The translations under genes were made by a program, and so were the position numbers. Below are positions 16,772-24,925 of a stretch of DNA of 40,423 bases, piece after piece. Where the stretch lies: the NCBI RefSeq assembly GCF_001956295.1, contig NZ_MRTD01000032.1, positions 1 through 40,423 on the forward strand. The letters are read 5' to 3'. The stretch is from Paenibacillus sp. FSL A5-0031. Lineage in GTDB: Bacteria > Bacillota > Bacilli > Paenibacillales > Paenibacillaceae. The notes under the pieces are model-generated. The model saw only the letters and a list, made by a program, of their open reading frames with translations, ran no database searches and was not told the DNA's origin. The first letter of the stretch is position 1. The number at the start of each line of letters is the position of its first letter.

Positions 16772-17413
16772 TTACTCTTCCCCCACCGCAACCGGATTCT
16801 CCTTACTGGAACTCCAATCACTCCAACTCCCCGCATACAGCTTCACATTGCGGAATCCTGCGTCTTGCAATGCGAATACGTTCGGTGTAGCCGTCACGCC
16901 TGAGCCGCAGTACACGATAATCTCATCATCTTGTGACAATCCGTTGAAGCGAAGCTTCTGCTCCTCCGGTGATTTCCAGCTGCCGTCGGCGCGTTTGCCT
17001 TCGTTCCAGAAGCGATTGATCGCGCCTGGAATATGTCCAGCCTTAGGATCAAGTGGTTCTACTTCGCCGCGATAGCGAGGGGCTTCACGGGAATCGATGA
17101 CCACCGTTCCAGCTTTACCGACTCGTGCCTTTACATCGGCTTGGCTAACCAGCATCTCATCACGAACGTTTACATTAAATTTAATTCCTTCTATTAAAGA
17201 AGGGACATCCTTGCTAACCGGATACCCCGCCGCTTGCCAGCCTGCGAATCCGCCTTCTATTAAATAGACTTGTCCATCATGCCCAAGCCATTGCAGCAGC
17301 CAGCGCAAACGGGATGCCATCGCGCCGCCTTGATCGTCATATGCGATAATTGTCGTATGATTGCCAATGCCAATCCGTTCAAAAATATCTGCTAGCACCC
17401 GCGGCTCCGGCAA
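16772..17413 (-). CDS. Rhodanese-type sulfurtransferase, truncated at the N-terminus
   Basis: 213 residues from TTG 17413. The C-terminal catalytic rhodanese domain is complete, with AGHIPGAIN and the active loop CGSGVTATPN (Cys169). The N-terminal domain lacks roughly its first 70 residues compared with the usual ~280-residue two-domain enzyme. Homology begins abruptly at GGRHPLPEPRVLADIF, and a TAG lies immediately upstream, within two codons of the hydrolase stop at 17441. A deletion therefore seems to have fused the 3' part of this gene to the end of the hydrolase gene. Translation could only start at the TTG (weak AGGCGG upstream). The family transfers sulfur from thiosulfate or 3-mercaptopyruvate to cyanide or thiols. 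The missing half-domain makes function doubtful. Its last codons are the source pattern of the displaced tails A-D. Confidence 0.75.
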   Translation of the reverse strand: MPEPRVLADIFERIGIGNHTTIIAYDDQGGAMASRLRWLLQWLGHDGQVYLIEGGFAGWQAAGYPVSKDVPSLIEGIKFNVNVRDEMLVSQADVKARVGKAGTVVIDSREAPRYRGEVEPLDPKAGHIPGAINRFWNEGKRADGSWKSPEEQKLRFNGLSQDDEIIVYCGSGVTATPNVFALQDAGFRNVKLYAGSWSDWSSSKENPVAVGEE

Positions 17414-17440
17414 TGGATGACGACCGCCTGCTCCGCACTA

Positions 17441-18322
17441 TCACTCCGACGGTCGCTGCAGCAGCAGCGCAAAAAACGCTCCCGTTATTTCAATCGCCTT
17501 CTCCAAATCATCCGTCGTCCCTGCAAAAGGATGCACCGCTCCAAAAGTATGGTTCGCTCCTTCCAGCGGTGAAAAACGATGCTGCGGAGCAGCAGCTTGG
17601 AGCAGATAGTATCCTGTAAGCAATCGCCCAGCATCACCCGTTCCTTGAATGAATAACACAGGCGTTCGAAGTGACGCCGCTTTAGCTGTGATAGCGAAGC
17701 GCATTCGATTTCGATCCAAATCCTCGAAAAACGCAGCGTTAATCGGCATTTCCTGCTTTGTCCTTGCATTCGTCACATAGCCTACCCCATCCCGCAATAC
17801 CTGCTCGCGGAATTCTTCTCCAAACAGATTGGCCTTCGCTATTCCGTTCCATGTTACTACGCCGCGAATTTCAGGATGCTCGGCTGCGAATATTACGCTA
17901 TTCCCTCCGCCGCGGCTATGCCCTACTATGAAAATTTGCTGCTTATCCATCTGTTCATCAAGCGGAAGTTTGCCCTCGAGCAAGGCTGCAAGCACAGCTG
18001 ACAAATCCTTTTGCTCCTGCGAGTAGGTGTTCATCCCGAACTTATCAAGCTCGTCAAAATCATGTTCATTAACGCCGTTAAACGAAAAGTTGAACGTGAT
18101 AACCGCAAAGTCCTGACCCGCGAATTGCCCGGCTGCATAAGGGAAGAACGCCCAATCCTTGAACCCTTTAAAACCATGCACAAAGAGGAGGACCGGCTTT
18201 CGTCCCCCAACTTCCTTAACTCTTATATCGCCTCTTACATACACTCCCGGGTCCAGTTCCAACATAAATGTCTGATGCAAAATACTCCCATTACTCAATA
18301 ACAGCACCTTCCCCGTCACCAT
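17441..18322 (-). CDS. Alpha/beta hydrolase (dienelactone hydrolase-like)
   Basis: 293 residues, cytosolic. Motifs: LLFVHGFKGFKDW (oxyanion region), GHSRGGG with nucleophile Ser136, VLFIQGTGD with a candidate acidic residue, and GANHTFG with the catalytic His. The nucleophile elbow and overall order fit the peptidase S9/dienelactone hydrolase-like branch. The substrate is unknown. Start ATG 18322 has only a weak ribosome binding site; an internal ATG at residue 20 is not better. Its stop directly abuts the truncated rhodanese frame. Confidence 0.8.
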   Translation of the reverse strand: MVTGKVLLLSNGSILHQTFMLELDPGVYVRGDIRVKEVGGRKPVLLFVHGFKGFKDWAFFPYAAGQFAGQDFAVITFNFSFNGVNEHDFDELDKFGMNTYSQEQKDLSAVLAALLEGKLPLDEQMDKQQIFIVGHSRGGGNSVIFAAEHPEIRGVVTWNGIAKANLFGEEFREQVLRDGVGYVTNARTKQEMPINAAFFEDLDRNRMRFAITAKAASLRTPVLFIQGTGDAGRLLTGYYLLQAAAPQHRFSPLEGANHTFGAVHPFAGTTDDLEKAIEITGAFFALLLQRPSE

Positions 18323-18433
18323 ATTTCATTCTATAGCAGCTATTCACTCCGTTTATACCATTTCTTTCTACCCTGATCATATCACCAACGTGCATTATAG
18401 AGGTTGGATTACCTGTAAAATAGTACAAAAAAA

Positions 18434-19675
18434 CTACACCCACGCATCGTTCGCATATCCACGTGCTTCCCAGTACCCCACATGCTCGCCTTTAATCAGC
18501 TCAATTCGGTTTAACCATTTTACGGACTTATAGGCATACATTTTCGGCACAATGAGACGAACCGGTCCGCCGAGATCACTCGGGATCGGCTTCCCATCAT
18601 GCATGACCGCCACCATTACATCATCCATGTCGGCCTGCTCAAGTGTAAGGGTATCTGTATATACGCCATCACCCGAGTAAAGCTTCACCGTCTCCGCACC
18701 GGACTGCACACCCGCCATTTTCAGCAATTCTTTAAGTGGAATACCCTCCCATGTGTTTTTGTAAACGGACCAACCGGTCACACAGTGAAAATCACTGACC
18801 TGAACCGTTCGCTTCAGCGCCACAAACTGTTTCCAATCCCACTTAAACGTCTTATCGACTAACCCGTCTATCGTAAAATTCCAATCCGCATTTGTAAAAG
18901 AGGGAATCGGCGTTACCGTGTATACACGGAACTGTCCAACAGCTCCGCCACCCGCTGGCGGGGCTGAAGCAGGCAGCGGCTCCGGCGCTGGCAAAAGCAT
19001 ATTTGCATCATTTTCGATCAGCTTATCGATGCTCTGGCTTCCGCCTACACTTCCAAGCGAGTTCCCGAGCCATTTCAGAAAAGAAGGACCGATCGTAACA
19101 GCCAAACCTATGCCAATTGCACCGCGAATGAACGCTTTGCGCGTATACACCGGCTGAGGCGCTCCCGCTGGATGGATGACGCCCTCTTCCTTCTGCTCGT
19201 TTTTGACGGTACGGCGATTCGGCTCTTTCAGCCATTTGACCCGCGTGATGGAATGATAAATGATATAAGGAAGACCAACCCATGTAAGGAGATCATGAAT
19301 GACTAATGCCACATTAGACACGCTTGGCCCGACGGCTCTAAACTGCCACAGCAGCACGCCCGATCCGAACCAGCCCAGCAATAAGCCTAACACGACGAGT
19401 ACGTTAAATCTTTGCCAAGGCTTTTGCTTCAGCTGCTTCCAATGCTTGCCGGCCAGCGCCAGATAATAGACTACAGGCAGGATGGATGCTATACCGACAA
19501 CGACATGCGCCCACTTAATCCAAACGCGAACCTCCCCAAGGACGCCGCGCCAGAAGCCGCCCACCAGTATAAGCCCGGTTAATGCCAAAATTACGACAAT
19601 CCAGCCGTTCCAAGCATGCAGCGAAACGAGCTTTTTACCATAACCCTTGCGAAGACGCTCCAACAGTCCACTCAT
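18434..19675 (-). CDS. Membrane-anchored molybdopterin oxidoreductase (sulfite oxidase family)
   Basis: 413 residues in two parts. Residues ~15-145 form four to five TM helices with His20, His57, His127 and His141 as candidate heme ligands, like a small cytochrome b561-type anchor. After a hydrophobic segment with RKAFIRGAIGIG (~179-200) and a Pro/Ala/Gly-rich linker (~228-245), residues ~250-410 form a sulfite-oxidase/YedY-type Mo domain. Cys298 in SDFHCVTGWSV is the Mo ligand. The enzyme probably works outside the membrane as a reductase or oxidase fed by the anchor. The substrate is not evident; an MsrP-like repair role is possible. ATG 19675 has GGGAGG eight bases upstream. Confidence 0.85.
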   Translation of the reverse strand: MSGLLERLRKGYGKKLVSLHAWNGWIVVILALTGLILVGGFWRGVLGEVRVWIKWAHVVVGIASILPVVYYLALAGKHWKQLKQKPWQRFNVLVVLGLLLGWFGSGVLLWQFRAVGPSVSNVALVIHDLLTWVGLPYIIYHSITRVKWLKEPNRRTVKNEQKEEGVIHPAGAPQPVYTRKAFIRGAIGIGLAVTIGPSFLKWLGNSLGSVGGSQSIDKLIENDANMLLPAPEPLPASAPPAGGGAVGQFRVYTVTPIPSFTNADWNFTIDGLVDKTFKWDWKQFVALKRTVQVSDFHCVTGWSVYKNTWEGIPLKELLKMAGVQSGAETVKLYSGDGVYTDTLTLEQADMDDVMVAVMHDGKPIPSDLGGPVRLIVPKMYAYKSVKWLNRIELIKGEHVGYWEARGYANDAWV

Positions 19676-19911
19676 CGGCTAATCCTCCCATTCTGTTCTA
19701 TATCATTTTTCGAAAAGACTTTACCCGCAGCTCCGCTCGCCAAGCACAAATCGACTAGCCTCATCGCCGATCTGACCAACAAACCATCAAATGGTGATGA
19801 ATATGTATCGTATCGTTTTTGTATTCATCTTATATCCATATTATAGCGCTGTTGAGACGCCGATACGACTCTAGCTTACGCAATAGCTCCCTGTTGATTC
19901 AGAGCATAAAA
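19676..19911. other. Intergenic stretch between the molybdoenzyme and purine permease genes
   Basis: Upstream of the molybdoenzyme gene. It should contain its minus-strand promoter, but no clear boxes were identified. It ends in the terminator/repeat at 19912. Confidence 0.35.
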
Positions 19912-19953
19912 AAATACACCGCTCAAGGCCTATTGCCTACTTAGCGATGTATT
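19912..19953 (-). terminator. Terminator of the purine permease gene, hairpin I family copy F
   Basis: Arms AAATACACCGCT (19912-19923) and AGCGATGTATTT (19942-19953) pair with one wobble. On the minus strand they are followed by a run of seven T. The sequence and its flanks (CTGTTGATTC before it, TTTAAATC after) are homologous to hairpin I of the rhodanese repeats. Confidence 0.9.
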
Positions 19954-19996
19954 TAAATCCTACATATCGTATCTACACTGTTTCCATAATTCACAC

Positions 19997-21283
19997 TTAA
20001 ATCGATCCCAAAATAAAATAAAGCAAGAAGAAAAATGCGATGACGTACATCGTTATCGATACTTCTTTCCTTCTGCCCGTGACCAGCTTCAGAATTGGGT
20101 AGGCAATGAAGCCAAACGCAATCCCGTTCGCGATACTAAAGGATAGCGGCATAATTGCCATCATCAGATAAGCGGGAAAAGCTTCTGTAAAATCATTAAA
20201 CGGAATCTCCTTAATGCTCTGGAACATAAGGCAGCCAACAATGATGAGTACAGGTGCAATTGCACTGTTTGGGATTATTTTGAAAAGAGGAATCAGAAAC
20301 AAAGCAGGAATAAACAAAATTCCCGTTGTAAATGAGGTTAGCCCCGTTCTCCCGCCTGATGCAATGCCTGTTGCAGACTCAGCAGCTGTTGTCATCGGAC
20401 TACAACCCAGAAGCCCTGCACTAATTACCGATACAGAGTTAGCCTGAAAAGACCTGCGGAACTTCGCCTTGTCTGGAAGCATCCCAAGCTGGGCGCCCAT
20501 ATTTTGAAAAATAATGACCATCGATAACGAAAAAACAGCTGTCCAAAAATTAAGCGTACCGATCCCGCTAAAGTCCAAGGCAAAAAACAGCTCTCCGTAA
20601 CCGTTTAAGGAAATACTAAAATCACGTAAAGTTGAAAAATCGACGATACCGAGCAGCGCGCCAATGCCTGTACCTGCGATAATGGCAATTAAGAAGCTGC
20701 CTTTTACATTTCGCATGAAAAGAGGTATCGCAATCAATAAAGTCAATATCGTCGTAAGGGCATAAGGATCACTCAGCTTAGCCAAAGTAACGAAAGTTCC
20801 TTCGCTCGCAACGATGATCCCCCCATTTTTCAAGCCTAGAAAAGCAATAAAAAGACCAATACCGGCGGTCATGGCGTTAATCATCGACGTCGGGATCGAG
20901 CGCGATAAATAGTCGGCCCCTTTCGTTACCGCAGTTAACATAAATACAATACCCGCCAAAAAAACTGCTGCAAGTGCTTGCTGCCACGTAAGTCCTAACG
21001 AGAATACTAAAGTGAAAACAAAAAATGCATTGTCTCCCATCCCAGGGACGAGAATTAACGGTGATTTTGCCCAAAGTGCCATCAGCATGCAACCGATAAA
21101 AGAACAGATTACTGTAACAATCGTTGCTGCTTCATAAGGCATGCCGGCTAGCTGCAAGATGGCGCCATTGACCGCAATGATATAGGCAACCGTCATAAAT
21201 GAAGTTGTTCCTGCAACTAATTCCGTACGTACCGTCGTGTTTTCTTTTTCAATATGGAACATTTTCTGCAATCGACTTCCCAA
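19997..21283 (-). CDS. pbuG: NCS2-family purine permease (guanine/hypoxanthine or xanthine type)
   Basis: About 428 residues with 12-13 hydrophobic segments. Family motifs of the AzgA/PbuG branch include GTTSFMTVAYIIAVN near the N-terminus, VPGMGDNAFFVF, GLFIAFLGLKNGG, and the late AAESATGIASGGRTGLTS. It imports purine bases by proton symport. TTG 21283 is chosen because AAAGGTGG lies eight bases upstream; a GTG at 21295 overlaps that site. The gene is the last of the deoB-bmp-ABC-permease operon and feeds bases into the same salvage pathway. The exact base cannot be told from sequence, so the symbol is tentative. Confidence 0.85.
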   Translation of the reverse strand: MGSRLQKMFHIEKENTTVRTELVAGTTSFMTVAYIIAVNGAILQLAGMPYEAATIVTVICSFIGCMLMALWAKSPLILVPGMGDNAFFVFTLVFSLGLTWQQALAAVFLAGIVFMLTAVTKGADYLSRSIPTSMINAMTAGIGLFIAFLGLKNGGIIVASEGTFVTLAKLSDPYALTTILTLLIAIPLFMRNVKGSFLIAIIAGTGIGALLGIVDFSTLRDFSISLNGYGELFFALDFSGIGTLNFWTAVFSLSMVIIFQNMGAQLGMLPDKAKFRRSFQANSVSVISAGLLGCSPMTTAAESATGIASGGRTGLTSFTTGILFIPALFLIPLFKIIPNSAIAPVLIIVGCLMFQSIKEIPFNDFTEAFPAYLMMAIMPLSFSIANGIAFGFIAYPILKLVTGRRKEVSITMYVIAFFFLLYFILGSI

Positions 21284-21297
21284 GTGTATAACCACCT

Positions 21298-22251
21298 TTA
21301 TCGTTTCCCAACATCATAGGGTTCCCCTAATGCTTTGGGTGAACGAGCTTTCCCTACTGCTCCAATTAAAACGAGTAATGTTAAGACGTATGGAAACATA
21401 TAGAAGAACTCATTTGGAATGCTAGCAGCAAAATCAAAGATTTGCAATTGGTCCTTTGCTGCTTGGGCTAAACCAAAAAATAGTGAAGCAAGCATCACGC
21501 CAATCGGATTCCATTTTCCAAAAATAACAGCCGCAAGCGCAATATAGCCTTGTCCAGAAATGGTATTAAAAGCAAAGTTGCCATTTGAGGTAAGTACAAT
21601 CGTTGCTCCGCCAAGAGCTGCAAGTGATCCGCTTAAAATAACAGCGATGTAGCGTGTGCGATTTACTTTTATTCCAACCGTGTCTGCTGCGCTTGGATGT
21701 TCACCAACAGAACGAAGCCTTAGTCCACCTGAGGTCTTAAACAAATAAGAAAATAGGACGATGACTAATGCAATAGCAATATACGTAGTCGGATAGGCAT
21801 TGAAAAACACATTGCCAATGAACGGAATGTCGCTTAAATAAGGAATCGTCACCTTATGAAATACAGTCGTTAGAAGCGGTGTTTCTGCTGAGCCGTCAAA
21901 AAGTAATTTTACGAAAAAGAACGTTGAGCTTGCTGCGAGAATATTGATAACAACCCCGCTCACAACCTGATTGGCCTTAAACGTAATCGAGGCGACTGCA
22001 TGAATGCTAGAAAAGATAATGGTAAATAGGAAGGCTCCAAGCAAGCCTAACCAAGGGGAGAAACCGCCAAAGCCCGCTATTTCCGCATAATGAGTCGTTA
22101 TTGCAGAGAAGAAGGCTCCCGATACCATAAACCCTTCCAGTCCAATATTAATGACTCCTGAGCGTTCGGAAATGAGTCCACCGAGTGCAGCAAAGATAAG
22201 GGCAGTTGAGAATACGAGCGTCCCATTTAGTAAATTGCCAATTACCTCCAT
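21298..22251 (-). CDS. nupC: Nucleoside ABC transporter permease, second subunit
   Basis: 317 residues, eight or more TM helices, of the BPD_transp_2 (LivH/RbsC-like) fold, with RSGVINIGLEGFM and SVGEHPSAADTVGIKV typical of the YufQ/NupC type. Only three bases separate it from the first permease gene, and its ATG 22251 has an AAGGTG site. It works with the partner permease and the double-ABC ATPase to import nucleosides delivered by the BmpA-like lipoprotein. Confidence 0.85.
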   Translation of the reverse strand: MEVIGNLLNGTLVFSTALIFAALGGLISERSGVINIGLEGFMVSGAFFSAITTHYAEIAGFGGFSPWLGLLGAFLFTIIFSSIHAVASITFKANQVVSGVVINILAASSTFFFVKLLFDGSAETPLLTTVFHKVTIPYLSDIPFIGNVFFNAYPTTYIAIALVIVLFSYLFKTSGGLRLRSVGEHPSAADTVGIKVNRTRYIAVILSGSLAALGGATIVLTSNGNFAFNTISGQGYIALAAVIFGKWNPIGVMLASLFFGLAQAAKDQLQIFDFAASIPNEFFYMFPYVLTLLVLIGAVGKARSPKALGEPYDVGKR

Positions 22252-22254
22252 CTG

Positions 22255-23325
22255 TCACACCTTCTTCTTTGATTTTAGTTTAATCGTCCGGAAAAGCAAC
22301 TTAACGATACCTGGTGCAGCTACAAAAAAGATAATAAATGCAATAATCATCCGAATAATTTCGCCTGGCACCTCTGCTCCAAAGCTCATGCCTTGTGAAC
22401 CATAGGTAAGGCCCCCAATCAGGGACGCGGAGAGGAATACGCCAAGTGCGCTATTGCCGCCAAGCAAAGCTACAGCTATACCATCAAAACCTAGACCAGA
22501 TGAAACCGAGTTGATAGCCACATAGTTGAACACGCCTAATACTTCAAAGGTACCAATCAAACCGCCAAATACGCCTGAAATAAACATGGTACGAACCATA
22601 ACATTCGAAACCTTCATTCCTGCATATTTTGCAGCATTAGAATTAAGCCCAACTGCCCGCAGCTCATAACCCCATGTGGTCTTGGTTAAATAGATGTGGT
22701 AGAAAATTACCGCAATAATCGCAATCACAAATCCCCAGTGGATACGTGCGCCATCCATCAGCTCAGAGAGCCAGCTAATCTGAATACTCGCGGATTCATG
22801 AATCAAGGCAGATCGTTGCGTACCTGCTTGCGGGATGAACGTCCGAATAATATAATTCGCCAAATAAAGCGCAATAAAATTAAGCATGATGCTGGTGATC
22901 ACTTCATTAATACCACGTTTTGCCTTAATATAACCCACTAGCGCTCCCCACATCCCGCCAAGCAAGGCGCCAACTAGGACAGCCAGCAGCGCATGCAGCA
23001 CAGGTGGCAGACTAAACTGTGTGCCTACAATTAAGGCGCCGAGCGATCCCATAATAATCTGACCGTCTACGCCAATATTAAACATGCCAGAACGAAAAGC
23101 GATCGCTACGGCCAAGCCGCTCATCATAAGCGGTACAATCGTACGCATAGCTTCTCCAAAATCGTAACGGCTGCCGAATATTTTATCGATTAGCGATTTA
23201 TAGGCCAGCACTGGGTCGTAGCCGCCGATCCACATAATAATGGCGCCTAATAGCAAACCCATAACAATGGCAACAAGAGGGATAAGTGCAGATTCCCGTT
23301 TGAAAATACTCATTATTTTATTCAT
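22255..23325 (-). CDS. nupB: Nucleoside ABC transporter permease, first subunit
   Basis: About 356 residues with roughly nine TM helices, BPD_transp_2 fold, carrying FRSGMFNIGVDGQIIMGSL and VGLNSNAAKYAGMKV, as in YufP/NupB. The ATG at 23325 is preferred over one six codons earlier because AAGGAG lies just before it. This gives an eight-base overlap with the end of the ATPase gene and hence translational coupling. Confidence 0.85.
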   Translation of the reverse strand: MNKIMSIFKRESALIPLVAIVMGLLLGAIIMWIGGYDPVLAYKSLIDKIFGSRYDFGEAMRTIVPLMMSGLAVAIAFRSGMFNIGVDGQIIMGSLGALIVGTQFSLPPVLHALLAVLVGALLGGMWGALVGYIKAKRGINEVITSIMLNFIALYLANYIIRTFIPQAGTQRSALIHESASIQISWLSELMDGARIHWGFVIAIIAVIFYHIYLTKTTWGYELRAVGLNSNAAKYAGMKVSNVMVRTMFISGVFGGLIGTFEVLGVFNYVAINSVSSGLGFDGIAVALLGGNSALGVFLSASLIGGLTYGSQGMSFGAEVPGEIIRMIIAFIIFFVAAPGIVKLLFRTIKLKSKKKV

Positions 23326-24853
23326 GGATGCCTTCTCCTTCATGCTTGCCTGCCATCATCATTCCTAATTGCTGATCATTTGTTGTTTCTGGCGTGGTTT
23401 CTCCAACCATTTGTCCGCCGAATAGGACCAGAATACGGTCTGCTACATTGAGTATTTCATCCAATTCAAACGAAATCAGCAAAACAGCCTTGCCTTGATC
23501 ACGTTCTGCGATTAACTGCTGATGCACAAATTCAATCGCGCCTACGTCCAGCCCTCGCGTGGGCTGAGCCGCAATCAAGACCTGCGGATTTTTATCGATT
23601 TCGCGTGCGATAATGATTTTTTGTTGGTTTCCTCCTGACATCGAACGAACGAATGTATCAATGCCTGGTGTGCGTATATCGAACTCATTCACTAACCGCG
23701 TTGCCATGTCATCCATCGTTTTCTTATTAATAAAACCATGCTTGCTTATTTCTGGTTGATAATACGTTTGCAAAATTGTATTTTCACTGACAGAAAAGTC
23801 CAGAACGAGTCCATGTTTATGCCGATCCTGCGGAATATGTGACATTCCCGCTTCAGAAATCGTACGCGGAGCAAGATTGGCGATGCTTTTGCCTTGCAGC
23901 CAAATTTCACCTGAACGTATGCTTTGCATACCCGTTAAAGCTTCGATTAACTCAGACTGGCCATTGCCGTCTACACCAGCAATACCGACAATCTCGCCTG
24001 CCCGTACGGAGAAGCTGAGATTATTAACAGCGGCCTTGCCGTTACTGCCTGTAACCACCAAATTTTTCACTTCTAATAATGCTTTTTTCGGGTTAGCTGC
24101 TCTTTTTGCAGTTTTAAAATTAACTTCTTTGCCGACCATTTTTTCCGCTAATTGCTGCGCATCGCTCGATGCTACTTCCACACTTTCAATCCGCTTACCA
24201 CGCCGAATAATGGTGCAAGTATCTGCTATTTCCATAATTTCCTTAAGCTTATGAGTAATGAGGATAATAGATTTTCCCTCAGCGACAAGACGCTTCATAA
24301 TAGCCAGTAATTCTGTGATCTCTTGCGGAGTTAACACAGCAGTAGGCTCATCAAAGATTAGAATATCTGCTCCGCGGTATAGTGTTTTTAAAATTTCTAC
24401 ACGCTGCTGCATCCCTACACTGATCGATTCGATGGTTGCCATTGGATCAACATCAAGCTTATAACGTTCAGATAGTTCTTTAACCTTTTTACTTGCCCCT
24501 TTAATATCAATCTTCATCCCTTTTTTGGGTTCCATGCCGAGAATGATATTTTCCGTTACCGTAAAGGGCTCTACCAATTTAAAATGCTGATGCACCATCC
24601 CAATTCCAAGCTCAATTGCCTTGTTTGGACTATCCATCAGCTCATGCTTCCCATTTACATGAATCTCGCCTTCGTCTGGCTGATATAATCCGAATACGAT
24701 ACTCATTAGGGTGGATTTCCCTGATCCATTTTCCCCGAGCAAAGCATGAATTTCTCCACGCTTTAACTGCAAGCTAATCGAATCGTTAGCGACTACGCCG
24801 GGGAATCTTTTGGTTATCCCTTTCAGTTCTAACACGACATCTGTCTTAGTCAT
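23318..24853 (-). CDS. nupA: Nucleoside ABC transporter ATPase (two fused ABC domains)
   Basis: 511 residues. N-terminal ABC domain: Walker A GENGSGKS, signature region ISVGMQQRVEI, Walker B ILIFDEPTAVLT. C-terminal domain: degenerate Walker A GVDGNGQSE, signature MSGGNQQK, and AAQPTRGLD. Fused ATPases with a weakened second site are typical of RbsA/YufO importers. ATG 24853 (MTKTDVVLELKGITKRF) has GGGGAGGG six bases upstream; an upstream frame extension has no support. It powers the two permeases encoded next. Confidence 0.9.
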   Translation of the reverse strand: MTKTDVVLELKGITKRFPGVVANDSISLQLKRGEIHALLGENGSGKSTLMSIVFGLYQPDEGEIHVNGKHELMDSPNKAIELGIGMVHQHFKLVEPFTVTENIILGMEPKKGMKIDIKGASKKVKELSERYKLDVDPMATIESISVGMQQRVEILKTLYRGADILIFDEPTAVLTPQEITELLAIMKRLVAEGKSIILITHKLKEIMEIADTCTIIRRGKRIESVEVASSDAQQLAEKMVGKEVNFKTAKRAANPKKALLEVKNLVVTGSNGKAAVNNLSFSVRAGEIVGIAGVDGNGQSELIEALTGMQSIRSGEIWLQGKSIANLAPRTISEAGMSHIPQDRHKHGLVLDFSVSENTILQTYYQPEISKHGFINKKTMDDMATRLVNEFDIRTPGIDTFVRSMSGGNQQKIIIAREIDKNPQVLIAAQPTRGLDVGAIEFVHQQLIAERDQGKAVLLISFELDEILNVADRILVLFGGQMVGETTPETTNDQQLGMMMAGKHEGEGIHE

Positions 24854-24875
24854 ATAAGACCCTCCCCAAAATATT

Positions 24876-24917
24876 CGTCCCCTCACTCTATCAAGGACAA
24901 TGATAGAAGAGGGGACG
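24876..24917 (-). terminator. Intercistronic hairpin between lipoprotein and ATPase genes
   Basis: Long arms: CGTCCCCTC and GAGGGGACG outside, CTATCA and TGATAG inside. On the minus strand only AATATTTT follows. This suggests partial termination or mRNA end protection, so that the binding protein is made in excess over the ABC subunits. Confidence 0.65.
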
Positions 24918-24925
24918 AAATCGCA

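Noticed and set aside
7100..16835. Repeats as a CRISPR array or integron attC sites
   Set aside because: Copies are 0.9-3.4 kb apart with whole genes between them, and they encode a gene end; no cas or integron integrase gene is seen.
16772..17413. Transposase or integrase remnants around the island
   Set aside because: I looked for tyrosine or serine recombinase and DDE motifs in all frames of the gaps and saw none.
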